64,000 nt of DNA. Source: Streptomyces sp. AM 2-1-1 (GTDB lineage: Bacteria; Actinomycetota; Actinomycetes; Streptomycetales; Streptomycetaceae). Within the stretch, counting starts at the first letter, position 1; every line of letters begins with the position of its first letter. Made by a program: the position numbers and the translations under genes. The stretch covers positions 5,970,501-6,034,500 of the forward strand of contig NZ_CP119147.1 of assembly GCF_029167645.1 (NCBI RefSeq), given 5' to 3'. Shown in pieces: positions 25,100-33,114 of the stretch. The notes under the pieces were generated by a model. That model ran no database searches, had not been told where the DNA came from, and was given only the letters and a program-made list of their open reading frames with translations.

Positions 25100-27928
25100 A
25101 TGACAGAGGACCTCTCACCAGCCGAGCGTTACCACGCCTCCCGCCTTCGCCAGGCCGAGATGGCCACCGCGCTGTGGCCCTTCCGCGAGATGTACGAGTT
25201 CGAACTCGACCCCTTCCAGATCGAGGCCTGCAAGGCACTGGAAGCGGGCAAGGGCGTGCTGGTCGCCGCCCCGACCGGCTCGGGCAAGACGATCGTCGGC
25301 GAGTTCGCGGTGCACCTCGCCCTGGAGCAGGGCCGCAAGTGCTTCTACACCACGCCGATCAAGGCGCTCTCCAACCAGAAGTTCGCCGATCTCGCCAAGC
25401 GCTACGGCGCCGACAAGGTCGGCCTGCTGACCGGTGACAACAGCGTCAACCCCGAGGCACCGGTGGTGGTCATGACCACCGAGGTCCTGCGGAACATGCT
25501 CTACGCGGGCTCCCAGTCCCTCACCGGTCTCGGGTACGTCGTGATGGACGAGGTGCACTACCTCTCCGACCGCTTCCGGGGCGCGGTCTGGGAGGAAGTG
25601 ATCATCCACCTGCCCGAATCGGTGACGCTGGTCTCCCTCTCGGCGACCGTCTCCAACGCGGAGGAGTTCGGCGACTGGCTGGACACCGTGCGCGGCGACA
25701 CCGAGGTGATCGTCTCCGAGGAGCGGCCGGTCCCGCTCTGGCAGCACGTGCTGGCCGGACGCCGGATGTACGACCTCTTCGAGGAGGAGACCGACCACGG
25801 CGGCCGCGGCTCCGGACGCCGGGAGACCAACCCCGACCTGATCCGGCTCGCCCGCTCGGAGAGCCAGGGCGGCTACAACCCGCGCGAGCGCCGGCGCGGC
25901 AAGATGGTGCGCGAGGCGGACCGCGAGCGCGAGCGCCGCCAGCGCAGCCGGATCTGGACGCCGTCCCGCCCCGAGGTCATCGACCGCCTCGACCACGAGG
26001 GACTGCTGCCCGCCATCACCTTCATCTTCAGCCGGGCGGCCTGCGAGGCGGCCGTGCAGCAGTGCCTCGCGGCCGGGTTGCGGCTCAACGACGAGGAGAA
26101 GCGCCGGACGGTACGGGAGATCGTCGAGGAGCGGACCGCCTCCATCCCCGGCGAGGACCTGCACGTCCTCGGGTACTACGAATGGCTCGAAGGGCTGGAG
26201 CGTGGCATCGCCGCGCACCACGCGGGCATGCTGCCGACCTTCAAGGAGGTCGTGGAGGAGCTGTTCGTCCGCGGGCTCGTCAAGGCCGTCTTCGCCACCG
26301 AGACCCTCGCCCTCGGCATCAACATGCCGGCACGCTCGGTGGTGCTGGAGAAGCTGGTCAAGTGGAACGGCGAGCAGCACGCGGACATCACGCCGGGCGA
26401 GTACACCCAGCTCACCGGCCGGGCCGGCCGCCGGGGCATCGACGTCGAGGGCCACGCCGTGGTGCTCTGGCAGCGCGGCCTGGACCCGGGTGCCCTGGCC
26501 GGCCTGGCGGGGACCCGCACCTACCCGCTCCGCTCCAGCTTCCGCCCCTCGTACAACATGGCGGTCAACCTGGTCCAGCAGTTCGGGCGGCACCGCTCGC
26601 GCGAGCTCCTGGAGACGTCCTTCGCGCAGTTCCAGGCGGACCGATCGGTCGTCGGGATCTCCCGTCAGGTGCAGAAGAACGAAGAGGGCCTGGAGGGGTA
26701 CCGCGAGGGGATGACCTGCCACCTCGGGGACTTCGAGGAGTACGCCCGCCTGCGGCGGGAGCTCAAGGACCGTGAGACCGACCTGGCCAAGCAGGGCGCC
26801 TCGCAGCGCCGGGCCGCCGCCGCCTCGTCCCTGGAGAAGCTCAAGCCGGGCGACATCATCCACGTGCCGACCGGCAAGTTCGCCGGTCTGGCGCTGGTGC
26901 TGGACCCGGGGCTGCCCGCCGGGCGGGCCAACGGCCACCGGGGCTTCGAGCAGCACGACGGCCCCCGCCCGCTGGTGCTCACCGCCGAGCGCCAGGTCAA
27001 GCGGCTGGCGTCGATCGACTTCCCGGTGCCGGTGGAGGCCGTGGACCGGATGCGGGTGCCGAAGACGTTCAACGCCCGCTCGCCCCAGTCCCGCCGCGAC
27101 CTCGCCTCCGCGCTGCGGACCAAGGCCGGCCACATCGTCCCGGAGCGCCACCGCAAGGGGCGCGCGGCGGCGGCCGACGACCGGGAGATCGCCCGTCTGC
27201 GCACCGAACTGCGGGCCCACCCCTGCCACGGCTGCGACGAACGCGAGGACCACGCGCGCTGGGCGGAGCGCTACCACCGGCTCAAGCGCGACACCCGGCA
27301 GCTGGAGAACCGCATCGAAGGGCGGACGAACACCATCGCCCGCACCTTCGACCGGATCGTCGCCCTGCTGACCGAGCTGGACTACCTGCGCTCCCACGAG
27401 GTCACCGAGCACGGCCGCCGACTGGCCAGGCTCTACGGCGAGCTCGACCTGCTGGCCAGCGAGTGCCTGCGCGACGGGGTCTGGGAGGGCCTCAACCCCG
27501 CCGAACTCGCGGCCTGCGTCTCGGCGTTGGTGTACGAGGCGCGGCAGGCCGACGACGCGGTGGCACCCAAGCTGCCGACCGGCCCGGCGAAGACCGCCCT
27601 GGCCGAGATGGTCCGCATCTGGGGCCGTCTCGACGCCCTGGAGGAGGACTTCAAGATCAACCAGACGGAAGGGGTCGGCCAGCGCGAACCCGACCTCGGC
27701 TTCGCGTGGGCGGTCTACATGTGGGCCTCCGGCCGCTCCCTGGACGAGGTGCTGCGCGAGGCCGAGATGCCCGCCGGCGACTTCGTCCGCTGGTGCAAGC
27801 AGGTCATCGACGTACTCGGCCAGGTCGCCGCGGCCGCCCCCCGCGAGGGGAGCACGGTCGCGAAGAACGCCCGCAAGGCCGTCGACGCGGTGCTCCGCGG
27901 AGTGGTGGCGTACAGCTCGGTGGGGTGA
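25100..27928 (+). CDS. Ski2/Mtr4-type DEVH-box RNA helicase
   Basis: This 942-residue helicase is of the kind often called HelY in actinobacteria and probably works in RNA processing or decay. Walker A is APTGSGKT (about 56-63), motif II is DEVH in VMDEVHYLSDRF, motif III is SLSATVSN, and motif VI is QLTGRAGRRGID. The last third (about 600-940) carries the DSHCT-like helical bundle and a cluster of cysteines HPCHGCDERED. The ATG at 25100 gives MTEDLSPAERYH; the alternative start at 25067 lies upstream of the TAGGCT -10. A convergent hairpin ends the gene. Confidence 0.93.
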   Translation: MTEDLSPAERYHASRLRQAEMATALWPFREMYEFELDPFQIEACKALEAGKGVLVAAPTGSGKTIVGEFAVHLALEQGRKCFYTTPIKALSNQKFADLAKRYGADKVGLLTGDNSVNPEAPVVVMTTEVLRNMLYAGSQSLTGLGYVVMDEVHYLSDRFRGAVWEEVIIHLPESVTLVSLSATVSNAEEFGDWLDTVRGDTEVIVSEERPVPLWQHVLAGRRMYDLFEEETDHGGRGSGRRETNPDLIRLARSESQGGYNPRERRRGKMVREADRERERRQRSRIWTPSRPEVIDRLDHEGLLPAITFIFSRAACEAAVQQCLAAGLRLNDEEKRRTVREIVEERTASIPGEDLHVLGYYEWLEGLERGIAAHHAGMLPTFKEVVEELFVRGLVKAVFATETLALGINMPARSVVLEKLVKWNGEQHADITPGEYTQLTGRAGRRGIDVEGHAVVLWQRGLDPGALAGLAGTRTYPLRSSFRPSYNMAVNLVQQFGRHRSRELLETSFAQFQADRSVVGISRQVQKNEEGLEGYREGMTCHLGDFEEYARLRRELKDRETDLAKQGASQRRAAAASSLEKLKPGDIIHVPTGKFAGLALVLDPGLPAGRANGHRGFEQHDGPRPLVLTAERQVKRLASIDFPVPVEAVDRMRVPKTFNARSPQSRRDLASALRTKAGHIVPERHRKGRAAAADDREIARLRTELRAHPCHGCDEREDHARWAERYHRLKRDTRQLENRIEGRTNTIARTFDRIVALLTELDYLRSHEVTEHGRRLARLYGELDLLASECLRDGVWEGLNPAELAACVSALVYEARQADDAVAPKLPTGPAKTALAEMVRIWGRLDALEEDFKINQTEGVGQREPDLGFAWAVYMWASGRSLDEVLREAEMPAGDFVRWCKQVIDVLGQVAAAAPREGSTVAKNARKAVDAVLRGVVAYSSVG

Positions 27929-27945
27929 GGCGGCGCGCACGGACA

Positions 27946-27982
27946 GAGCGGGTCCGGGAGCACGGTGCTCCCGGACCCGCTC
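27946..27982. terminator. Convergent hairpin after the helicase gene
   Basis: Arms 27946-27963 and 27965-27982 (18 bp) are exactly complementary around a single base. It lies between the helicase and the minus-strand SapA-like gene and can serve both. Confidence 0.75.
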
Positions 27983-28014
27983 CGGCACTCAGCCCCCGAA
28001 CCGGCCGTCCGGGG

Positions 28015-28464
28015 TCAGCGGACGGTGGTGGTCCGCTGCTCCCTCAGGGCCGCGCAGTTGGAGTTCTCCACCGACACGGACACGTTGGCGATGCCGCCGC
28101 CCCAGCTCACGCAGTGGCCCTTGCCGTAGACACGGACCGGACCGGCGTACGAGGTGTAGTTGCCGTAGTCGTCGGCCCACTCGTCGGTGTCGGGCACGTA
28201 GACGTACGCGGAGACGTTCGTGGCGGCGCCCGGGTTGGTGCGGATGGTCGCGACGCAGTTCTTGCCGTTCGACGCGTTGTACGTCAGGTAGACGGTGCCC
28301 AGCGAACCGATCGCCGCGGAGTTCACCGTCTTGTAGGCCGCGCCGCAGACCCCCTGCGGTGTGACGTTGGGCGCGGCCTGGGCAGTGGCGCCGAACGCCG
28401 CCGTGGTGCCCACCAGGAGCGCGGTCAACGCCCCGGCAGCCGCGACATTACGCGTGAATCCCAT
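28015..28464 (-). CDS. SapA-like secreted protein (spore-associated protein A family)
   Basis: The 149-residue secreted protein resembles SapA, a protein found on Streptomyces spores. A Sec signal peptide (about 1-31, AAAGALTALLVGTTAAFG, cut near AQAA) is followed by a compact domain with four cysteines (GVCG, KNCV, GHCV, SNCA), likely two disulphides, and the family-like stretches SLGTVYLTYNAS and YTSYAGPVRVY. The ATG at 28464 follows AAGGGGGA. It lies downstream of the TPR-like gene on the same strand but 158 bases away, so it is probably a single-gene unit. The family match rests on memory of motifs, and the molecular function is not known. Confidence 0.68.
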   Translation of the reverse strand: MGFTRNVAAAGALTALLVGTTAAFGATAQAAPNVTPQGVCGAAYKTVNSAAIGSLGTVYLTYNASNGKNCVATIRTNPGAATNVSAYVYVPDTDEWADDYGNYTSYAGPVRVYGKGHCVSWGGGIANVSVSVENSNCAALREQRTTTVR

Positions 28465-28622
28465 AATTTCCCCCTTGTGACTCCAGGAGCGTTTGCTCCC
28501 ACTTGATGTGACCCTCGAACGCCACGGATGGTTGCACGGGGTGCACAGGGAGATATCGGGAAGCGGCCCGCCCCGCCCGGAAGCCGCGGAGGGACGCGCC
28601 CGGAGCGCGTCGGCCTCCCGCC

Positions 28623-29629
28623 TCAGCGGTGACGTTTCTCCAGCAGGGAGCGCCGGGCGGCCCGGGTACGCAGAACCCGGTAGTGGAGAGCGTCGAAGGG
28701 CCTGGGGGCATAGCGCCAGGGCAGGGCGTTCAGATGGCCGTCGACGTGGCGGAACTGTGCCACGGCCTCGCGGTAGCGCCCCTGCCGCACGAGGAAGTAG
28801 CCCACGAGGTGGCGCACGTACGGCAGCCTGGGGTGGTCGTCCGGTGCTGCCGCCAAGTCCGAAAGCGCGGCCTCGACCATGGCCCGCGCCTGCGGTGACT
28901 CGAAGGCCGCGGCGGACGGCCGCATGTCGTTGTTCTCGAACCAGGCGATCAGTGGGAGGACCGCCAGAAGGCTCCCGGCGGGCGCGTTCTCGGCAGCCTT
29001 CTCCGCGAAGTCGCGTGCGGTCTGCTGGGAGCCGTGCCACTTCGCGCACCAGTACTGCAAGGCGCTGACGTGTGCGTCGAAGTGGTGGGGAGCGCGCTCG
29101 GTTATCTCGCGCCAGAGCAGATGCATGTCGCGGTTGCGGTAGCTGAGTCCCATCGCCCGCCAGATACCGGCGATGTGGGGCGTGGGGTCCGCCGGGTTGA
29201 GCCGGGCGGCCCGGGCGAGGTCGTCGTGGGAGTCCCACGGCGCCTGGTGGAAGCGCGCGAACCTCGCCCGGGGTGCGACGTTCGCCCGCATCCGCCCCCG
29301 GAGCTTCCACGCGTACGCGATCCGGAACCGCGCGCGGACCAGCGCCGCGTCGGGGTCGTCGGGCCGGGCGGCCTCCCACGCCCGCAACCACCCGTCCCCC
29401 GAGCGGGCCGCGACCCGGCCGAGCACGTCGCTGTCAAGGCCCGCCGCTCCCAGTCCTCACCCGCCCCGGCCAGGAGCCGCGCCGCCGGCTCCCACTTCCG
29501 ACGCCGGGCCGCTGCGACGGCCTTCCGCAACGCGGGTTCAGGACCCGCCAGTCGGCGGGTCTGCCACCTCAGCGGGAGGAGGCAGAACCAGAACAGGCAG
29601 ACGACCGCCACCAGGACGAGGAACGACAC
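28623..29629 (-). pseudogene. TPR-like membrane-anchored protein gene broken by a frameshift
   Basis: Two overlapping minus-strand frames look like one gene. The first (29629 down to about 29440) encodes an N-terminal membrane helix (LVLVAVVCLFWFCLLPL) and an Arg/Ala-rich helix ending in AGAGEDWERRAL. The second (about 29440 down to 28623) continues with VLGRVAARSGDGWLRAWEAA and helical repeats of TPR type, with several Trp-Arg pairs such as GIWRAMGLSYRNRDMHLLWR. Adding one base near 29440 joins them into a single protein of about 335 residues. The start is GTG at 29629. Either a sequencing error or a true loss-of-frame is possible. I do not recognise the family or function. Confidence 0.6.
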
Positions 29630-29798
29630 CGCGATGACCCCCAGAAGATTTCCCGCGCGCAGGGAGACGGGAAGACCCGCGCTCCCCGTCGGCGTGGGCG
29701 GGGCGACACGTCGGTCCGACGCACCCGGCGGTCACACCGAATGATCATCGTAGGGGTGTTCTCCCGCCGGCGCGGCAGCGCCTCGGCCCCACCGGGGG

Positions 29799-30902
29799 TC
29801 AGGCGGCCGCGTTCCGCGCCGCGTCCCGCTTGGCGACTTCCTCCCGCACGATCGGGATGACGTGGCGGCCGAAGTCGATCGCGTCGTCGAGCAGGTCGTA
29901 TCCCCGGGCGGACAGGATCTCGACGCCGAGGTCGTAGTAGTCCAGCAGGGCTTGGGCGACCGTCTCAGGAGTACCCACCAGGGCCGTCGAGTTGCCGGCA
30001 CCGCCGGTCTCCGCCGAGGTCGGCGTCCAGAGCGCGCGATCGTGGCGCTCACCCCGCTCCGCGACGGCGAGCAGCCGCTGCGAACCCGCGTTCTGGGGGG
30101 CGGTCAGCGGGTGCCGGCGGCTCACGGGGCCGCCCGCCGTGCGGGCCTTGATCCGGTCGAGCGTCCGGTGCGCCTTCTCCCAGGCGAGCTCCTCGGTCGG
30201 GGCGATGATCGGGCGGAACGCCACCTGGATCTTCGGCACGTCGGTGCGGCCCGCCGCCTTCGCCGCGGCCTTGACCGATGCGATCTGCTCCGCGGTCTCG
30301 GCGAGGGGTTCGCCCCAGAGGCAGTAGATGTCGGCCTCGGCGCCCCCGGCCGCGTACGCCGCCGGGGACGAGCCCCCGAACGAGACCTGCGGGTGCGGCT
30401 GCTGGAGGGGGAAGATGTCGCTGACGAAGTCGTGGAAGCGGTAGTGGGTGCCCTCGTGGTCGAAGGGTTCGTGCGAGGTCCAGGCCCGCTTGATGATGCG
30501 GATCGCCTCCCGGGTGCGGGCGTACCGCTCGTCCTTGGTGAGGAAGTCGCCCTCGCGCTGCTGCTCGTGGTCGTTGCCGCCGGTGATGAAGTGGACCGCG
30601 AGGCGGCCGTCGCTGATCCGGTCGAGAGTGGCGAAGGTCTTCGCGGCGAACGTCGGGTACGAGACGTTGGGCCGGTGCGCGACGAGGATCTGCAGGCGGT
30701 CCGTACGGGCGGCGACGAAAGCGGCTGCCGGGGACGGGTCCGGGGAGCCGGAGCCGTACGCGAAGAGCACCCGGTCCCAGCCGTGGTCCTCGTGCGCGCG
30801 GGCCAGCCTGAGCGTGTACTCCTTGTCGAAGGACGCTCCCGAGCGGGGCGTCACTTCGGAACCGTCGTTGGTCGCGGCGATGCCGAGGAACTCTACGGGC
30901 AT
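29799..30902 (-). CDS. LLM-class flavin-dependent monooxygenase, SsuD-like
   Basis: This 367-residue bacterial-luciferase-like enzyme matches the alkanesulfonate monooxygenase group, which releases sulphite from alkanesulfonates with reduced FMN. It has the N-terminal MPVEFLGIAATNDGSE, the family-typical histidine and FITGGNDHEQQREGD loop, and RYARTREAIRIIKRAW. The flavin reductase partner is not adjacent, so the reduced flavin must come from elsewhere. The ATG at 30902 is preceded at a distance by a 25-residue leader peptide of the type found before actinobacterial sulphur genes, which supports a sulphur-scavenging role. The substrate is inferred only from the family. Confidence 0.85.
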   Translation of the reverse strand: MPVEFLGIAATNDGSEVTPRSGASFDKEYTLRLARAHEDHGWDRVLFAYGSGSPDPSPAAAFVAARTDRLQILVAHRPNVSYPTFAAKTFATLDRISDGRLAVHFITGGNDHEQQREGDFLTKDERYARTREAIRIIKRAWTSHEPFDHEGTHYRFHDFVSDIFPLQQPHPQVSFGGSSPAAYAAGGAEADIYCLWGEPLAETAEQIASVKAAAKAAGRTDVPKIQVAFRPIIAPTEELAWEKAHRTLDRIKARTAGGPVSRRHPLTAPQNAGSQRLLAVAERGERHDRALWTPTSAETGGAGNSTALVGTPETVAQALLDYYDLGVEILSARGYDLLDDAIDFGRHVIPIVREEVAKRDAARNAAA

Positions 30903-30975
30903 GGCGAAGCCTCATCTTCTGCTGCGGGGGCAACCGGCCGGACGGCGCGGCGCTGTCGTGCTGACGGAGAAGCAG

Positions 30976-31053
30976 TCAGGGACGACAGGACGCCGACCAC
31001 ACCCGACCGAAGTCGATGTGGTCGCGGGTGACCAGCCGCAGCTGAGGACGCAT
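30976..31053 (-). CDS. Putative leader peptide upstream of the SsuD-like gene
   Basis: A 25-residue ORF (MRPQLRLVTRDHIDFGRVWSASC, then RP) lies 73 bases before the monooxygenase start on the same strand. The R-(R/D)-H-(V/I)-D-x-x-R-(V/M)-x-S-A-x-C arrangement is the one I know from annotated putative leader peptides before sulphur-assimilation genes in Streptomyces, with a single cysteine near the end. It could sense cysteine supply by ribosome stalling at the Cys codon. It is too short to be trusted from codon bias alone, and the ribosome site is weak. Confidence 0.6.
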   Translation of the reverse strand: MRPQLRLVTRDHIDFGRVWSASCRP

Positions 31054-31085
31054 CCGCCGAGTCCACCAGCCGCACCGGTCCCGCG

Positions 31086-31443
31086 TCAACAGGGTGTCCG
31101 ACGGGTGGGCGGCCCGGCGCCGCGGGGACGTGCGGTGCGGCGCGGGTGGGGGCGGACGGGTTCGGCTGTCGGCCGCCCGTCGCCGTACCAGTCCAGGCGC
31201 AGGGCGAGCCCACTCAGCCCGGCGGTGCGCACCACCCGGTCGCCGTCCACCGGGAGCGGTACGTGGAGCGACTCGGTCCAACGGGCCAGGATCGCGCTCA
31301 TCTGGTGCACGGCAGCCGCGAGCGACCCGGTCGCCGCCGCGACCGGGTCGGTGTCCCCGCCGACGTCGCCGGAACCGGCCGAAGGGGTCGGGGAGGTCGA
31401 GCCCGTCCCGTTCGAGAAGGGACTCCGCCACGAGCACGGCCAT
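31086..31443 (-). pseudogene. Possible frameshifted remnant of an unknown gene
   Basis: On the minus strand, the frame starting at ATG 31443 (MAVLVAESLLERDGLDLPDP) is natural-looking for about 25 codons, then degenerates into Arg-rich sequence. A neighbouring frame takes over near 31370 with GDVGGDTDPVAAATGSLAAAVHQMSAILARW and VRTAGLSGLALRLDWYGDG. One inserted or deleted base near 31365-31375 would join them. No family is recognised. The rest of 31054-31528 shows nothing else that I can support, apart from being upstream of the leader peptide. Confidence 0.35.
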
Positions 31444-31528
31444 CGGTGTGTCGCCCGTCGCCTCGCCGGGGCCCCAGCCGCAGCCCCCCGCACATCGTGC
31501 CGGCGCCGTCAGGGAACGTGCGGGGTTC

Positions 31529-32041
31529 TCAGCCCCGGGAAGCCCGTGAGGCCTGTCCGGCCCGTGAAGCCCGGCTTCCCCGTGCGCCGCGCTTCTTCAT
31601 GGACGCGGCCGCGCAGATCACTCCCAGGACCACGGCGAGCCCGCCGATGATCACGTTGTTCAGGATCACGCCCAGATCGGGGCCGCTGCCCACGATCCAT
31701 GGCGCGACGATCATCCAGGCACCCATCGCGCAGATGGCCCAGCTCAGCCCGTACATCCGCGAGGGCGACGCGGTGAAGCCGAGGCCCAGGACCGCGAGGG
31801 CGATGCCGATGACCAGGTTGTGCTGGACCAGGGAGGGCTGGCTCGACGTGAAGTGGAGCACCCAGGGGGAGACCGCGCAGTACAGACCGAGGAGGAAGAC
31901 CGGTGCGTCCACGAGGGCCACGTCACGGCCCCCGAGCGTGCGGTCGTAGCGCTCCCGCATCTCCGGGAGGTCCGGATGATCCGCCATGTCGGCGGACGAG
32001 TCGGCACGGGTGCCGGCACGGGTGTGAGAGAGGTCGGACAT
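31529..32041 (-). CDS. SPW-repeat membrane protein
   Basis: The 170-residue integral membrane protein has four hydrophobic segments arranged as two copies of a two-helix SPW repeat (AVSPWVLHF in the first, VAPWIVG in the second, matching the Ser/Ala-Pro-Trp signature). The N-terminal 45 residues are hydrophilic with RERYDRTLGG; the C terminus is Arg/Ala/Ser-rich. The ATG at 32041 follows AAAAGGAG. The family has no assigned role; a stress-related membrane function is sometimes proposed. It lies near the SigK module, but no SigK-like promoter was seen before it. Confidence 0.85.
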   Translation of the reverse strand: MSDLSHTRAGTRADSSADMADHPDLPEMRERYDRTLGGRDVALVDAPVFLLGLYCAVSPWVLHFTSSQPSLVQHNLVIGIALAVLGLGFTASPSRMYGLSWAICAMGAWMIVAPWIVGSGPDLGVILNNVIIGGLAVVLGVICAAASMKKRGARGSRASRAGQASRASRG

Positions 32042-32325
32042 GAGTCGTCTCCTTTTCTGTCCCGTGGGCCCGCCCGCCTCCGGCCCGAACTGGACGGAAC
32101 GCCTGGTACGGACGGTGCCTCTCACCCCATGGTGCTCTTATCTCCCATTTACGCGGAGAGGTCCGGGGCGGGCCGGCCGCGCTTATCGCGGTGCACCCTC
32201 GGCCCGTAGGGAGCGCACCGCGATGAGCGCGGCCGACCCGTTCGGACCGGAAGAGGGCTCGGCGGGCGGTGGTCCCGCCGGCCAAGCCCTCCCCGGGGGC
32301 CCGGCCCAGCGGGCCGGGGCGGCGA

Positions 32326-32979
32326 CTACATGGGCGGCATGAGGACCGAGTCGACGATGTAGACCGTGGCGTTGGCCGTCCGGACGTTGCCGCAGACGAT
32401 CTTCGCGCTGTCGTTCACGGTGTAGGTCATGTCCGAGCCGGACGTCGTCAGCTTGCTCTTCTCCAGCGTCGCGAAGGAGCCGTTCGGCAGCTGCTTCGGA
32501 GCGATCTTCTCGCCGACCACGTGGTAGGTGAGGACCTTGGTCAGCTGCTCCTTGTCGGCGAGCAGCTTCTCCAGGTCGGCCTTCGGGACCTTGGCGAACG
32601 CCTCGTTGGTCGGCGCGAACACCGTGATGTTCTCGGCGTTGTTCAGCGTGTCGACCAGACCGGCCGCCTTGACCGCGGTGACCAGGGTCGCGAGGTCGGG
32701 GTTGTTCGACGCGGCGGTGGCGACCGGGTCCTGCGCCATGCCGTCGAAGGAGCCCGCACCGTCCTGCGGCACGGAGGAACAGGCGGGGCCGAAGGGCTGG
32801 TCCGGGGAGGCCGAGTCGCCCGTGGAGGCGCTGGCCGAGGCCGACTTGTCGGGCGCGGAGCCGGCGGCCGAGTCCTTGCTGTCCGAGGAGGAGCAGGCCG
32901 TCAGGGCCAGCGGCAGGACGGCGGCGGCCGCGACGGCGACGGCGAGACGACGGAGGTGCGGGTGGTTCAGGGTGTTCAC
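32326..32979 (-). CDS. Fasciclin (FAS1) domain lipoprotein
   Basis: The 217-residue lipoprotein has a signal peptide (about 1-28) ending in the lipobox LTAC, a Ser/Ala/Asp-rich linker to about residue 75, and one FAS1 domain (about 80-217) with ITVFAPTNEAFAKVP and VLTYHVVGEKI. It is an MPT70/MPT83-type surface protein. The GTG at 32979 has AGGAG seven bases upstream. It follows the molybdoenzyme gene by 135 bases on the same strand, with a hairpin between. In Mycobacterium tuberculosis SigK drives MPT70 and MPT83, so its presence beside sigK here is meaningful. No SigK-like promoter of its own was found. Confidence 0.92.
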   Translation of the reverse strand: MNTLNHPHLRRLAVAVAAAAVLPLALTACSSSDSKDSAAGSAPDKSASASASTGDSASPDQPFGPACSSVPQDGAGSFDGMAQDPVATAASNNPDLATLVTAVKAAGLVDTLNNAENITVFAPTNEAFAKVPKADLEKLLADKEQLTKVLTYHVVGEKIAPKQLPNGSFATLEKSKLTTSGSDMTYTVNDSAKIVCGNVRTANATVYIVDSVLMPPM

Positions 32980-33065
32980 GGTGTTCTCCTGGTGGGAAGG
33001 GTGATGCGGGGTCCGGGCGGTTCAGCGGCCCGGACGCGTCGGTAGGGAGCGAAGGGGTGGGGCGA

Positions 33066-33094
33066 CCGCGGCCGAGGGAACTCTCCGGCCGCGG
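33066..33094 (-). terminator. Hairpin between the molybdoenzyme and fasciclin genes
   Basis: Nine-base arms (33066-33074 and 33086-33094) pair exactly. There is no T-run. It may set the relative level of the fasciclin message. Confidence 0.45.
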
Positions 33095-33114
33095 AGGGAA
33101 GTGGTGACGGGGGC

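Noticed and set aside
30976..31443. A single 155-residue frame joining the leader peptide to the frameshifted remnant
   Set aside because: The middle is Arg-rich noise. The leader has its own ATG and a conserved-looking pattern, so the in-frame connection seems accidental.
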